A stretch of DNA of 64,000 nucleotides from Monocercomonoides exilis (Eukaryota > Preaxostyla > Oxymonadida > Polymastigidae). The notes below the pieces were generated by a model. The model was not told the DNA's origin. It saw only the letters and a program-made list of their open reading frames with translations, and ran no database searches. The translations under genes were made by a program, and so were the position numbers. This document shows positions 34,320 to 46,819 of this stretch, piece by piece; the stretch's first letter is position 1, and each line of letters opens with the position of its first letter. The stretch is taken from NCBI GenBank assembly GCA_001643675.2, contig LSRY02000041.1, forward strand, positions 2,501 through 66,500, written 5' to 3'.

Positions 34320-37300
34320 TTTTGAAAGCACATTGCAGACAGAAAACAATGAATATTCGTCATTCGTAAAGAATCCGCACATCATTGGAAAGAAGAAATT
34401 GGGGCAAAATATAAACTCAAAACAACCATGAAAATATGAATTGTTATACCATTCGAGGTTATTGGTATTATTTGGCAAGGTGTTAAAAAAAAGAAAGAAA
34501 GAAAAAGCGATAAATATTTTTTTGATTTGCAGTTATGGTCAATCAGATCATCAGATTTGAAAAGACAAAAATATTCCTTGTTGAAATGAGAGATCAGTGA
34601 GCGTGTATTTTCTGCAGTGCAGGCGATATTATTATGGGTGACAGTGGAAGGCAATGATGAAGATACGTTGATTTTGGAATGCTTTCATTTTATTTTTGAA
34701 ATTGGTTGACCAAGAAAATACAACAATTTTATATTGGAATGAAATTATCAGTGTGTATGTATTGATTATTTTACAACTCATTTTGAAGATGTCCCCGTTC
34801 ATAACCTTTCCAAAGTCCAGGAATTCTGCTTTTTGAAAAAATGGCAAATATCCTCTTTCAAGAGCATTACAATTGGAATGGAGATGATCATCGTATATCA
34901 GTTGGCAAATAAAGGAATTTATTCCAGGGCAATTCTTTTCATTGTTTTTGTTTGGCACGAGTGATGAAATCAAATTCGAAAGTTAAACATTTGGATGATG
35001 ACAAAAAGGATGGAATTCTATGAAAAATAAAATTGGAAAAAATATGCTGGGAATTTTGGAAAATAAGACCGGGGAGCAATTTTGGTTATATTTGGACGAG
35101 GTAAGAGAGACATTTTCTGCCAATGATGATAGACTCATTCCAAATCAATAAAACACGATATCTGCCGCATAAACGAAATGAGACAACCATTTCTGCTTTT
35201 GGTAAAAATCACCTGTTTTTTTATGGAAGTCTTTTGAAAGCGAAACATTGTTGCTTTTCATGATACAAATGGAATGACAACAAGGAAGATCAACAGCTCC
35301 TGATTCAGTCCATGCACTTGTTTTTCGAAAATTACAAAACAAACAATGTTGAGTTCAGTTGTTTCCCATCTCATGCATTTGCTCCATTTGCAAAAAGAGT
35401 TTAATGAACACTTGCAGCTTTATCTTTGTTGTTTAGTCATTTCAGCAATCATAAGGCAATCTTAAATTGAATTATTTTTCTGTGCTTTCACTATCATCAT
35501 CATCTTCTTCATCATCTTTTAATTGCGCACCTGCTTTATTTGCTTTATGTAATATAAATCTCGATCTCTTGCGGATTATTTGAAGCAAAGGACCGATTCC
35601 AGCCATTGATAACTGCGAGTGAAGGATTTGCATTTTCAGCCTTTTCGTCATCTGCCTCTGAAATAATCGGACTGTTTCATTCGATCCGTTTCAAACAACT
35701 TCCAAACCATCGTGTTATTCGCCAGATTCAGCTGTTGATATCTCGTTCTTCAGCCATATCACCTTTGATGGCATTTCCTCTTTCAAGACAATCAACATTC
35801 CTCATCTTCTTCATATTCAAAAAAAAATCCAACTTTCTTCAATTGCTTCGTCATTGTCACTCAATATATTCATATAAAGCACAATTTCTATCTTTTCTTC
35901 TTTTTCATCGTTCTCTTCCATTTCGCTTTGCTTCATTGCACTTGCTGCTTCGGCTGCCAATTTATTGTTCTGAGAAGGAGTCAGTGAGTCTTAATTCGTC
36001 TGGCGAAAGGTATAATGGCAATGTGCATGCACCAAAGTGGAGAGGATGTCGTCAACAGATCAAACAGATAGAAGAACAATATGAAGTGCATTCACAGCAT
36101 CTGCTGCTCCAATTGAATAAGAACGTTCTCCTCCACCAACTCTATGCTCATGTTTCTTTGTTCCTTTTGCTCATGAAGAAAGCATTGGAAGAGAAAAGTT
36201 TGATGAAAAGATATCATTTCATCACAATTCAACATGTTATGCGAAGCACTTAATGGAACTTTGTTATGAAATTCCAAGAATTCAGAAGTCTCTCTCGATG
36301 GGGAAGAATGAAAAGCATGTGATAAACAGTTGGTTTGGCCAAAGCATTCTGTGAATGGTCTTGAAGTCTTGTGACATGGCCACGTTGAAATGTTCAAGAA
36401 GGGTTTTTGGCAGAAGGAAATGATGAGGAAATCCCATTTTCTGATGATAGAATATCACTTTTCTGATATTTTTCAGTACGAAATGAATGATGAAGGAGAA
36501 GAGAGTCATGGAGTTTATGGAGAAGCAAGTGGTGCAGAGGAAAGAGAATAGGGAGAAGAAGAAGGAGGATGAGAATGTTATCGTTGATTCAACTGCTCAA
36601 TTGAATTTATAGAAATTATCAAAACATTGCAGCAGCCAAACCAATAGAGTATTATCTCTTCTGCTTCTTCTTCTTATGCTTTCAATCATTGATTGATTTC
36701 TGCTCCATTCATATTCATCTGAGAGGCAAATATATTTCCTTTCTTCTGCTTTGAATGACCTCATAAAGAATTCTATTTGGAGGGTCTGCCAATTCATATT
36801 GGAATATCTTCAATATTCTCATCGTTTTTCTTTGGGAATGCTTCATTGGATTGCCTCGCAACCTGTATTTAACAAATATCGCTTGCCATTTACACGACGA
36901 ATCAGTTAAAGTGGTAACTTCTTTGTATATTTCCCACACCGTTTCCGCTGTGCTTTTGTTGAAGTTGATTGAGCATGAAAAGGGTATTCTGAGTTTTGAA
37001 TTTTCTCATTGAAGATTTTTTATCTTTCATATTTTCAGTTTTTGAACATTTTCTTTCTGGTTTGTGAAGTGACTCTTTCATCTTCTTCTCAAAATTGGCA
37101 AATACGTCTTTGTTGGAAAAAGCAAAACATTATCTAGATATTCGCTTCTTTCTGTATCTAGGAATTCTGAAATGGAAAAAGGAAATCAAGCTCCTCTTTT
37201 TTTCTTCCTTCTTTTCTTTATTAATAGAGTTCGTGTATCTTCCATCTGCATTTGTTTTGACGATTTTCATCGATGAGTTGTTTTGGAAGTTTGAAAGTGC

Positions 37301-37680
37301 CAATGGTTCTTGAAGTGTTTTTTTCCCAAAACAAGTGAAGCACTTGTTTTAAAAAAAAAATTTTACAAATATTTCCGCTTATTCGCAATAATAAGACACA
37401 TCTATTTTTTTAATCATTTTTTTATATATAAAATGAACATGAAATAGTGCATAATTATATGCTGAAATTTCTCTTTCATTTGTGGAAAATTTTTTCTTTT
37501 GATCATAAATACCAAAATGAGTTAGTTAGTCTAAAGAAAAACATCGATAGGTATGCAACTTGGCATTCCTCAAATTGCAATTTTATGATTTCGATTTTAT
37601 TTTTTGCGGTAGCTATTTTTTCAGCTTCAATTCTGCGGAAGGTAGGTTCATTTGCAATTTGAGTGGAAAAAAATATTATT
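34320..37680. other. Spacer between inverted genes A and B, no supported gene
   Basis: 3.4 kb. A 215-codon frame at 35606-36253 (+) has irregular composition, no recognisable domain and competing antisense frames, so I leave it uncalled. The rest is AT-rich with short non-coding-like frames. It forms most of the 4.0 kb loop between the two inverted 581 bp blocks. Confidence 0.5.
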
Positions 37681-37815
37681 CAAAATGGAAGCGACTGATG
37701 TGAGGAATGTTGTTGAAAAAATGAGAGTCTTGTCTCCTATTTCATATGAAATGTAAAGTTTGAATGCATTTATTTTTTTGGAATAATTTTTGTGTTTTAT
37801 TTCAAATCTTTGCAG

Positions 37816-39098
37816 AGTTGCTTTCTGAGCTTGAACGTTGCAATGAAGAAGAACAAAGACAGAAAATTCTTGAAATGAATTTTATCATTGATGAAATGGA
37901 TGACAGTGAATTCATATTTGTTTTTGCAGTTGAAATGTTTGATTATATGAATAAAATGATTGAAGAAAAGAAAATCACAACGGATAACGTAGTAGTGCTG
38001 TTGAAGCATGTTGGATATTACAATGTGTTGAAAGATATATCGAATTTTGGCTTTGAAGGATCTACATTGAAAAAAATATTTGAGAAGATGATTATTGATG
38101 AAGAGAAGAAAAAAGAAGAAAAGAATGAAAAACTTCTCGTAAACCTTTGCGAATGCTATATTTTTCAAAGCAACTTATTTTCATATAAATTGCTTTCGAT
38201 TTGTGTGTCTTGCCTTCTAAAAGTTGCGTTGAAGAAAGAGGGAAATGAGGAGACTCAAAAAGAAGTGGAAATGGCTTTACTGGCATTGAGTTGTTTTGAC
38301 AGACGTTATGTATGAGCACTTCTTTTTCATTTTTGACGTTTCTGAATTTTTTTTCAATTTTTTGAATAGAACTTTCAAAGAGATCTTTTCCTGAATGAGA
38401 TCAAAGAGATTATCCTAAATCATCAGATGTATCGCAATCTGACACGTCTTGCATATCAATCTGCTTGGGAGTTTTTGATAAACAGGTTACCAAATAACAG
38501 TTTGGAAGAAGAGATGGTGAATGAGCTGCATATTATACGAGAGTCAATCAGAGAACTGGAAGAGTTATCGACGAGTGTGGATTGGAAGAAGAAAGAAGTG
38601 GCTAATGGATTGATAGAAGCGAAAGAAACGATAATATTAAGAAGCCGGATTTTTTCACTGGAAGTACATTAAAGCGAACCCCAATTTTGGAATGAAGAAT
38701 GATATGAAGTTGTAGGCAGCGTTGTGTGGACATTTCAAGCGGTCAAGAATAATTTCAGTGATACGAGCTATGAAACGGTTTACCTTTTAGAAAGCATGGT
38801 GAAAAGCAAAGGAATTCCGCTTGATGCTATGTTTAAGGAAAAGGCAATTGATGTTATTTTGGAGGAGATTCTTCAAACAAGATTGGAAAACTGTATTATT
38901 CGACAATGTTTGATAATTTTAAAGTTCCTTTCAGGAAGATTGAATGAAAAGATGAAAGAAGATAGTTGCAAGGCAAATCATAAAGAGACGAAAAGAAAGA
39001 TATTAGACAAGAGGGAAGAAAAACAATACAAAATAATTATTTTGTGCGTTTGTGAAGTATTACTATTTTCAGGTCAATTCTTCACTGAATTATCTTAG
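37816..39098 (+). pseudogene. Expanded family gene B, pseudogene with in-frame TAA and TGA
   Basis: Exon 2 37816-38309 (494 bp, same length as in gene A) and exon 3 38370-39098 are recognisable, separated by a 60 bp intron identical to gene A's. No usable first exon was found: splicing from the obvious donors near 37757 gives a stop. Exon 3 is broken by TAA (38670-38672) and TGA (38700-38702) in the same frame, with no frameshift; family sequence continues after them (WTFQAVKNNFSD ... VILEEI). It lies head-to-head with gene A across a 3.5 kb spacer. Positions 38018-38598 are an exact inverted copy of gene A sequence, whereas the 3' half differs clearly. Confidence 0.82.
38018..38598 (+). repeat. 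581 bp inverted block identical to part of gene A (right copy)
   Basis: Partner of 33435-34015. It covers the 3' part of exon 2, the whole second intron and the 5' part of exon 3. Confidence 0.85.
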
Positions 39099-39843
39099 AT
39101 TATCATTTGGCATAAAGAAGAAAAGGAAGGAAAATTAAAAGAGAAGACAGACATACGCAAATAATCAATGAAAAATTTGATTCTTCCTCTTAATTCAGAT
39201 CATTGAGCCAGCATATCATGGCCATCTCATTCATCTCATTCAATTCATTCAATTCATTCATCATCGACACAAAGAAAACATTGAGAATTTCAATCAGAAT
39301 GTTTTCTTCTTCACTTTTTTGGTTTGAAAATTTCAAAAAGTCTTTGGTATTTATTTGATTTTTTTTTTCTTCTTCATTGCTTCTTGCCACTTTTTCATCT
39401 CATTTGAGCAATACAACAGAATTGTTATTGAAGACTTCTTTTTTTCACTCATTTGCACAAATCTCAAAAATATTAGTTTTTTTTTTTTTTTTTCCTCATA
39501 TTCACAGATATTTTGGAGAAGGTGGAGAAGGATACGAAAGCTGTGATAAAGAGCGCAAATATGAAAATAGAGGAAAGTAATATCACTGATGAAGATCAAG
39601 AGATTGAATCTTAAAAAGAGAAGTGAATAATATTCAAATGTCATCAAAAAATAAAAAAAGTTGTTTGATTTGTTAAGTGGAAAATCAATAAAAGAAAAAC
39701 AGTTCTTTTCATTTCCTTTTCAATTGATGTTCAAATGAGAAGGTGAATGAAGAAAAAGAAGGTGAAGAAGGTTAAGATTCATGAAATTTTCTGAATTGCA
39801 ACCTCACAGAGAAAGAGTCTTTGTTTCTCAGCAATGAGAAAAA
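39099..39843. other. Short spacer with ATTC/TTC-rich simple sequence
   Basis: Between gene B and the left end of the 8.35 kb element. Contains an ATTCA/ATTCATC run at about 39225-39265 and T-rich stretches. No gene. The last bases before the element, GCAATGAGAAAAATA (39831-39845, overlapping its first two bases), recur at the right boundary of the second long-TIR element. Confidence 0.6.
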
Positions 39844-40601
39844 TAGGGTCATATTTTTATTGGTACCTATTTTTTTTATTGGTACCTAAAATTTTCTGGT
39901 TTTTTAAGCATTTGCAAATAAAGAAAAATAAACATAAACCTTTAAAACATCATTATTTACTATTTCCGAGAATATTTTTTTGCTTTTACCATTTTACTAA
40001 AAAGATCTTGAAATTTTTATTTTACAAATGCGATCAAAGACATGCTCGTATTTCCACGAGCTTTTGAATTTGATAGTTTTTCTTGTTGATGTTGCTATTA
40101 AACTTTTCTTTTTTATATTTTTGGTTATTTTTAAACAATGAGAACTCTTTTTTTTCTATAGATTTCACACCTCACCATTTTTGAGTAAAACTGTCATATA
40201 AACAAAGCCAATATTATTTACACCTTTTTCTTTTTGTCAATAAATGCATAATTTAGTTAAATATCATATAATTAAGCTATAATATATAAATATTTGTGTT
40301 TGACGAGTTTAACACGTAAAACAAAATATCAACTTTTTCATTTTGTGTGACAAATGTTTTTTGTTAAATATTTTTACCACATCACATATTTGTAAAATAC
40401 AATAATACATTATTTGAACATAAGAAAAAGGGCATAAGTGTAAAAAAACGCCTGCTTCAGTTTTATGATTTTCTTAATTTCAACAAAATTATCATAAATA
40501 ACATTAAAAAACAACACTTTTGGGTGGAGCAGTTTTATGATATTTCAACATAAATTTCATCAAAAAATTATTTGTGATCAATCCCTTAATTAAAAATTTT
40601 C
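39844..40601 (+). repeat. Left terminal inverted repeat of the 8.35 kb element
   Basis: Pairs with 47633-48190. Apart from the 199 bp insertion at about 40232-40430, I saw only single-base differences (for example ACATTAAAAA against ACATTTAAAA). Confidence 0.9.
40232..40430. mobile_element. 199 bp MITE-like insertion in one arm
   Basis: Present in the left arm but absent from the right arm, where CACCTTTTTCT joins directly to GGCATAAGTG. Its own ends are rough inverted repeats (CTTTTTCTTTTTGTCAA against CTTTTTCTTATGTTCAA). The empty site in the partner arm makes the insertion, or less likely a precise deletion, directly visible. Confidence 0.65.
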
Positions 40602-41163
40602 TTGTTCATTTTCTGTTTTTAGTGCGAAAGCGGAAGAATCTCAGCTTGATTGTTGAAGCCAATAATGCATTTCTTGCGATGTCATAAATGAAGTTAGAAT
40701 TTGCACTAATTTTATTTCTTTAAATCTGTTATTCAATAAAAATTTCGCTATCACTTATTAATCAATAACAATTCATAATATTAAATTGAAAGAAGTTTCT
40801 TTCAATGAAAGCCAATGTCACAGAAGATCTGATGATTATGAAATACTCATATTTCCAATTTTATTAGAGAAATCAGTTATTTATGTATTATTTATTTTTT
40901 CAAATTGAAATGCTTTCCATTTGAAATGAAGGCTATCATTATTGTTTTTTTATTGATTTTGCTAAATAAGACATAATTGTTAGATAACGATTATTGTTCA
41001 TTTTGTTTTTGTCAAATTGTCTCAAATAATAAAAATTGTGAATGAAAATACAAAAAATGTGCAGTATTCACGTGATTTATTTTTTGAGGGCTCGTTTCAT
41101 CAAAATGAAAAGAACGAAAAACTTCAAAATGAATAAATGCCGACGGAAGATGTTTATTAATTG

Positions 41164-42939
41164 TTAAAGAAGCTGCTCGTAATAAACTTGAAATGCGGTA
41201 ACAATCTCGATGTGTTCCCAATTCCACAACATATCAAATTTGATGGTTAAGAAGCCAAATATTGAATCGGATCCATAAAAGTTTTCGCTTCTTTTTTCAT
41301 TAATCTCCAATAATTTCTGAATAATGCATGAACTTATAGAATATGAAGATGAAGTGGAAGAAGAGGAAGAAAAAGAAGAAGAAACAGAAGGAGAAGGAGA
41401 AGAAGATGAAGATGAAGTGGAAGAAGAGGAAGGAGCAATTTGAGTAGCAGAAGAGGAAGAAGAAGAGACGTAAGAATTGTCAATTTCTGTTTTTTTAGAG
41501 AGCTGTGATTGAACTGGGAGATTTGCATTGGCAAGCATCGAGTAAAAAGACAAGTAAGTTTATGTGGGCGCTGCTTTGACAGGAAAAACAGGACGAGAAG
41601 AAGGAAGCTTAGAAAAGGGAATGGAAGCATTTTGAACTGAAGAAGAAGAAGAAGATGATGATGATAGCGATATTGTTGTTGAAGGACACATCAAAGAACC
41701 CATGAAGCGCGAGAAAAATGCCTGACACGGTGAATGCACTGGTGTTGCAGTTGAAGAAACATCAATTGGCTTCCCAGTCGATTCTGCAAGCGCTTCAGAG
41801 CATTCAAGTGTCTGCATTTGGTTCTGTTTCCTTTGCCTCACATCCTCATCCGCCTCCACACCTTCTTCCTTCTTCTTCTTCTTCTTCTTCTTCTTCTTCT
41901 TCTTCCTATTCTTCTTCCTATTATTCTTTTTCTTCTCTTTCTCTTTCTCCTTCTCCTTCTCCCCATCACCTGCCTTTTGAGACGCCGATGATTGCCTCAT
42001 CATCTCCTGCGCATGTTGTATCATCAGCATCGCCTGGTTTGTCTGATTGACAGCTGTTTTGAATGTGAATAGAACAACCACAAAAACACGGGCAAGAACA
42101 AGAGCAATGTGGAGAACAACAAAAATGGAGGTGGAAGATCTGAAGGGGTTGTTGTGTGTTTGGTGGTGGGTGGATGAAAGGAGAGAAGAATTCACAATGG
42201 AAAAAGAAGAGCAAGAGGAGGAGGAAGAAGAAGGAGGAGGAGGAGGATTAAATTGTAGCTGTCTCGACAGATGAACTTTTAACGAAGAAAAAGTTTTTTG
42301 TTGAACAACATGTTTATTTTGAACCCAATTGTTCTCGGGTTTAATCCTGTGCTTTTTTTTCATTTGAAAAAGCTCATCTGTTTTTTTCGCTGTTTCTTTT
42401 TTCTTTGTTATTTCTCTCAAAGCACTTTTTTTCTTCTTCACATTCATAAATCTTGTAAATAAGATACGCAGTTTCAACAACTTGTATCTCTTCATCTGGA
42501 AAGAGTTTCAATCGAGTTCTGTGCAGGGATCGAAATGGATGCCTTTTTGCTCCAATGCATAGGTCGAGATGGATGGTGGATGAAGAGTGTCAAATACATC
42601 AAGCTCGATGTATATGGTTGACATCTTTAAAGAAGAAGATAATGAATGAAGAAGATTTGTGGTGGGAGGACGATATTGAAGATGAGAAATGGGAAAAGAA
42701 AATTTTGTTTGTTGAATAAAAGCCAGATATTGCGATAGGCTGAGTGTGTAGATTAGAGGAAAGCTGATCAATTGGAAAGAAGCGAACGAATAATCAGATT
42801 CAATATGACGTGAAAAAGCATATTGATGGTAAAAAAATGCGTTGATGTGTTGCTTCGCTTTGATGATGAAAACCATGCAATGAGGAGCGAGAAAAGAACA
42901 GGAAATAGTTGTGGAGAATTGAAAAAAATGATTCAGCAA
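41164..42939 (-). pseudogene. Serine-rich gene fragment inside the 8.35 kb element
   Basis: A frame of about 143 codons (42939-42508) ending in FDPCTELD is followed, in the same frame, by a second (42495-41560) starting NSFQMKRYKLLKL after a TGA at 42508-42510. A third stretch (41553-41164) carries on the poly-serine composition in another frame. Features: a Lys-rich segment, NPPPPPSSSSSS, a Lys/Glu run and Ser homopolymers resembling those in the host gene at 57735-63240. I do not recognise the product. Most likely a captured and decaying host gene piece; unspliced introns could explain some of the breaks. Confidence 0.5.
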
Positions 42940-43018
42940 ATGAATTTAAATAATGTGTATTGCATGTAGATACTTTTAATAAATTTGATACACAGCATAC
43001 AGTGATTTCCGTGACAGC

Positions 43019-43760
43019 TTAACTAAAGGGAATTATTTGTGTCTGAACAAATGTTGAACCAAGAAGGGTGAGGAAGGCATCTTGGAGAAGGGAAATGAAG
43101 CCAGTGAGGGCATACTCGACGGCTGTACATGGGGTCTGTTGAGGTCTGCCACAGACATCAACATCACTTCCACCATTTGAGACTATTTTGTTCTGGGCGA
43201 TGAGGGGGAGCCAGCCATTGAAAGTTTCATTGTCTGCTTGTCCATTATTCCACAATCTTTGTGTTGGAGTTGTTGATCCACACTGATTGAATGGTGATTG
43301 GGTGATGGCATTACCACTGAAAAACACATCGTTTCCTCTTCCATTTGTTGCAGTATTTCCATCGAAGAAGCAGAATGTGATGAATTTTATTCCATTCATC
43401 CAAAAATAAGTGTTCCAAAAATACATTCCTGCACCTCCATAATTGGCAGAGGCAGTCAATTTGTTATTAATAAATTGGCAATCATCAATCAAAAACTGAG
43501 TTGGTTTATTAATTGGTGGATTTGCAAATGTTAATGATCCCGCAGCATCACCACCAGAATTAGCAATGCACTTGCATTTGGTGAGCAGGAATAAGAGCAT
43601 TTTCTGGCATATCATACACATGAAAATACCAACCAGTTCCATAAATGCCCTTAATATTACAACCTCCCTCTCTATTATCTGAGAATGAATAAACAGAAGA
43701 TGATTGTCGACCATCAATGCAAATTGCACCTCCATGCAACGCCGAACAACCTGTTGAATT
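43019..43760 (-). pseudogene. Fragment of a surface-protein (adhesin-like) gene inside the 8.35 kb element
   Basis: The minus strand encodes sequence of the same type as the giant protein at 19613: a strand/turn segment (FLIDDCQFINNKLTASANYG, GGAGMYFW), then a module boundary with NGGSDVDVCGRPQQTPCTAVEYAL, matching the CG-x5-PC-x-T/S box repeated in the giant protein. Reading upstream of about 43570 requires a frame change (GGCNIKGIYGTGWYFHVYD in the other frame), so it is broken, and it lacks a start, signal peptide and membrane helix. It is probably a host gene piece carried by the transposon. Confidence 0.75.
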
Positions 43761-45049
43761 TAATTTTGATTTATTCTCATTTTGTTAACTGCAACAGCAT
43801 AAAGCTCAACCTGCAGCATCATAATAACAATAATAAAATTTTTGAATTATTTTCTTTGAATATGTTTTTCAAATCTATTTTATAATTGGTTTCTTTTTTT
43901 TTTCCCATAATTAAATTTCTTCATAATCATTTGAAAAGATAACAATCAAAGCTTTCTTGCAGGTTGTTTTCGGAACAACATTATAATGTTTGTATTAATT
44001 TTTCGTTGATTAATTTTTCAAAGCTAAATTGAGACTCTCAGCTTGTTCAACGTTCCTTATTGTTAGTGACTTTATCTCTTCAAAAATACCATTTGAACAA
44101 TCTGAAAAAGCATCAAAAAACATATCGTTTATAACAATCTAACTTATGAGCATCGTTAGTATTCATAGAATCAATTTATTCACACGAAGGTTGAATTTCC
44201 ATAAAACGATGCTTTATCTTAAAAAACATTGACTGATAATAATAAGAAAGAATATTCAAAGTTAAGACTTTTTATTGCTTCGTTCAATACTCGCGTTAAT
44301 TGTTCACTATGATGCACTGTGTTACTCTTTCATAGAAAAATTTCATTTCTTCGAAATCCCAATTGCACTTGTAAAGGTAATTTCTTCTCGCATGCAATCC
44401 TCTTTTGCAATGGAAACCCGAAAATAATCAAATACAAGAAAAATGACTAAAACACTCGAGTGGAAAATTCTTATCTCGTGTTAAATGCGAACAAATGATA
44501 TTTCTTTCAAAAGTCATCTACTCAATATTCATTATTAAAATCATAATATATGAAACTGCATGTGCAACTTTTTCTTTTCATTCATTAATTAATATTTCAA
44601 TTATCCAAAGTTAATTTTCTGAAAAATTCAAAATTTGTCAGATCATTCAGATTCATTTCGAAATTATTGATCAGAAAACTGCAAAAAACGTGACATGATT
44701 AAAGTGTAATAGGTTTGTCTTTTAATCCAATGCTCTTTGATTTAATATGGCTTCGCAGAATTTTTTTCATTTTAGTCGATATAACTTTTTTCTTTTCTTT
44801 CAAGTATCTTTTTTTCGCCTGAAAATCTTTTATTTCACAAAATCGATCAGCTTCCATGCGAAGAACTTTAATACATGGAAAATCTGTTTGCTTTATGAAT
44901 CGTCCACTTTTCGATCTGAGCCTTGATACTGCTTTTCTTTTTAAATTCTTGCTTCTGCTTGGGATGATAGTTTCTGAATCAGAAATTATTATCGAGAACT
45001 TCTTTCTTTAATATAAGTTTGTTGTTCCACAAGTTTTTTCATCTTTATC

Positions 45050-45545
45050 ATCCTTCTCCATCTCCTTCTCTTCCTTCTCCATCTCCTTCTCCTCCTTCTC
45101 CATCTCCTTCTCCTCCTTCTCCATCTCCTTCTCCTCCTTCTCCATCTCCTTCTCCTCCTTCTCCTTCTCCTTCTCTTCCTTCTCCATCTCCTTCTCCTCC
45201 TTCTCCATCTCCTTCTCCTCCTTCTCCATCTCCTTCTCCTCCTTCTCCATCTCCTTCTCCTCCTTCTCCATCTCCTTCTCTTCCTTCTCCATCTCCTTCT
45301 CCTCCTTCTCCATCTCCTTCTCTTCCTTCTCCATCTCCTTCTCCTCCTTCTCCATCTCCTTCTCTTCCTTCTCCATCTCCTTCTCCTCCTTCTCCATCTC
45401 CTTCTCTTCCTTCTCCATCTCCTTCTCCTCCTTCTCCATCTCCTTCTCCTCCTTCTCCATCTCCTTCTCCTCCTTCTCCATCTCCTTCTCTTCCTTCTCC
45501 ATCTCCTTCTCCTCCTTCTCCATCTCCTTCTCTTCCTTCTACATC
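45050..45545. repeat. 18 bp minisatellite, about 27 copies
   Basis: Tandem units reading TCTCCATCTCCTTCTCCT on the plus strand with few variants (CTCTTCC for CTCCTCC; one CTCCTTC). All units keep an 18 bp, in-frame period. On the minus strand, in the transposase frame, the unit encodes KEEKEM/E. The plus-strand proline/serine and minus-strand RRRW frames are by-products. Polypurine/polypyrimidine asymmetry is complete. Confidence 0.95.
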
Positions 45546-46819
45546 TCCTGCTCCTTTTGCTTATTTTCTTTTTTTCTTTCCTCTTTTTCAAACGTTTTAT
45601 TTTTCTTTCTTTTCGTTATCTCAACTGTTTTTGTTTTGTTTTCTATTTTTGCTGGATCATCTTCACTGTCAAATTCATCAATCATTCTGATTTTTCTGTT
45701 TTCGCGTGCTCTTTCTTTTTTCAGTTTTGATGATTCTTTTCTGTTCCGAATAAAATCATCGAGATCATCTTCATGAAAAAGTTCAATAACGTTTTCTGTT
45801 TCTTTTTCATTTTTTTTCATCATATATATTGATTGCTGCAATATTTTTTCTTTCTCAATCACACTTCTTATTTCCATTTCACATGATTCATATGTCATCA
45901 AATATGAATTCAATTCATTTCTATTGATTAAGCACATATCACAAATTAACTTTGCAATTGATTTTTTTGTGTTAAACCTATATTGAAATTCCAGTGCATA
46001 TTCCTTTGTCTGTTCAAGCACTCTACCACGCTTTCTCATGTGGCATTTAATATGAGACCACATACACTCGATGGTTTGAGTGTGAACATTTTTATCTTCT
46101 GGTTTGACAAAATTTAATGAATGATTCACACAATCGTGTTTGTATCCTGCAATTTTTATACCTTGATAAGAAGACCACATATCAGAGTAAACTATTGCGC
46201 TTTTATCAATATTCTTTTCTATGAAATACATGAGTGTTTCCTCAGTTCTGTTGGCAACAAATTCGACTTTGAAGTGCTGAGGTGCTCCTTCCATCTTTCT
46301 TTCACACACACCCCACAGCCACTGTTGATCCTGAATTCTTCCTACTCCATTTTTTCTTTTGTGCACAAGTGTCTCGTCGATTTCTACGATTCGATTTTTT
46401 CCAATTTTTTCAAAGCATTCCATCTCAATGAAACCGCAAATTCTTCTAATTTTTTGATTGAATTTTAAAACTGTTTTATTAGAAAGATTTGTTTCATGTG
46501 TTACTTCGCTAATTGAATGCTTATACCAGAAATGAAATAGCAGGCAAATGAATTGAAATGGTGAAAATCTGAACTCTGAAAAGATAGTGAAATGATTCCA
46601 GTTGAGTTTTTTTCCGCATTTTGAACATTTGTAATAAAATTCATCCTGTTTTCCACCATCAACAAAATGCATATGACCTTTACAACGATGACATTTGGAG
46701 TATTTTTTGATGAAATTGAAACTGTTCAATATCTTTATTGCAAAATCGCTGTTCCCATTTGACAGTTGAATAAATTCACATAAAGAAATTGTTTCGAAAA
46801 TGTTCTTATAATCCTCCAT
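45539..46819 (-). CDS. Merlin/IS1595-type (ISXO2-like) DDE transposase, intact core
   Basis: 426 residues from ATG 46819. N-terminal zinc ribbon CHRC (43-46) and CSKC (65-68), helical region, then the catalytic core with IVEIDE (Asp148), AIVYSDMW (Asp213) and [11 protein letters not shown] (Glu251), the DDE triad of ISXO2-like transposases. The C-terminal third is Lys/Glu-rich and ends [10 protein letters not shown]. The stop is a TAG immediately before the 18 bp minisatellite; the same frame continues beyond it as about 27 KEEKEME units to 45008, so an ancestral form probably had a long charged tail lost through one GAG-to-TAG change. It would excise and integrate the DNA bounded by its TIRs. 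The core looks functional, unlike the two smaller Merlin copies at 11 and 14 kb. Confidence 0.88.
   Translation of the reverse strand: MEDYKNIFETISLCEFIQLSNGNSDFAIKILNSFNFIKKYSKCHRCKGHMHFVDGGKQDEFYYKCSKCGKKLNWNHFTIFSEFRFSPFQFICLLFHFWYKHSISEVTHETNLSNKTVLKFNQKIRRICGFIEMECFEKIGKNRIVEIDETLVHKRKNGVGRIQDQQWLWGVCERKMEGAPQHFKVEFVANRTEETLMYFIEKNIDKSAIVYSDMWSSYQGIKIAGYKHDCVNHSLNFVKPEDKNVHTQTIECMWSHIKCHMRKRGRVLEQTKEYALEFQYRFNTKKSIAKLICDMCLINRNELNSYLMTYESCEMEIRSVIEKEKILQQSIYMMKKNEKETENVIELFHEDDLDDFIRNRKESSKLKKERARENRKIRMIDEFDSEDDPAKIENKTKTVEITKRKKNKTFEKEERKKENKQKEQEM

Noticed and set aside
35606-36253. 215-codon frame on the plus strand between genes A and B
   Set aside because: Irregular composition, overlapping antisense frames, no recognisable motif or splice context.
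45050-45545. CRISPR-like array
   Set aside because: Units are contiguous 18 bp tandem repeats with no unique spacers, in a eukaryotic genome.
45008-45690. Long frames of RRRW, PSPPSPS and KEEKEME repeats
   Set aside because: All arise from the 18 bp minisatellite. Only the KEEKEME frame is linked to a gene, as the former tail of the transposase.
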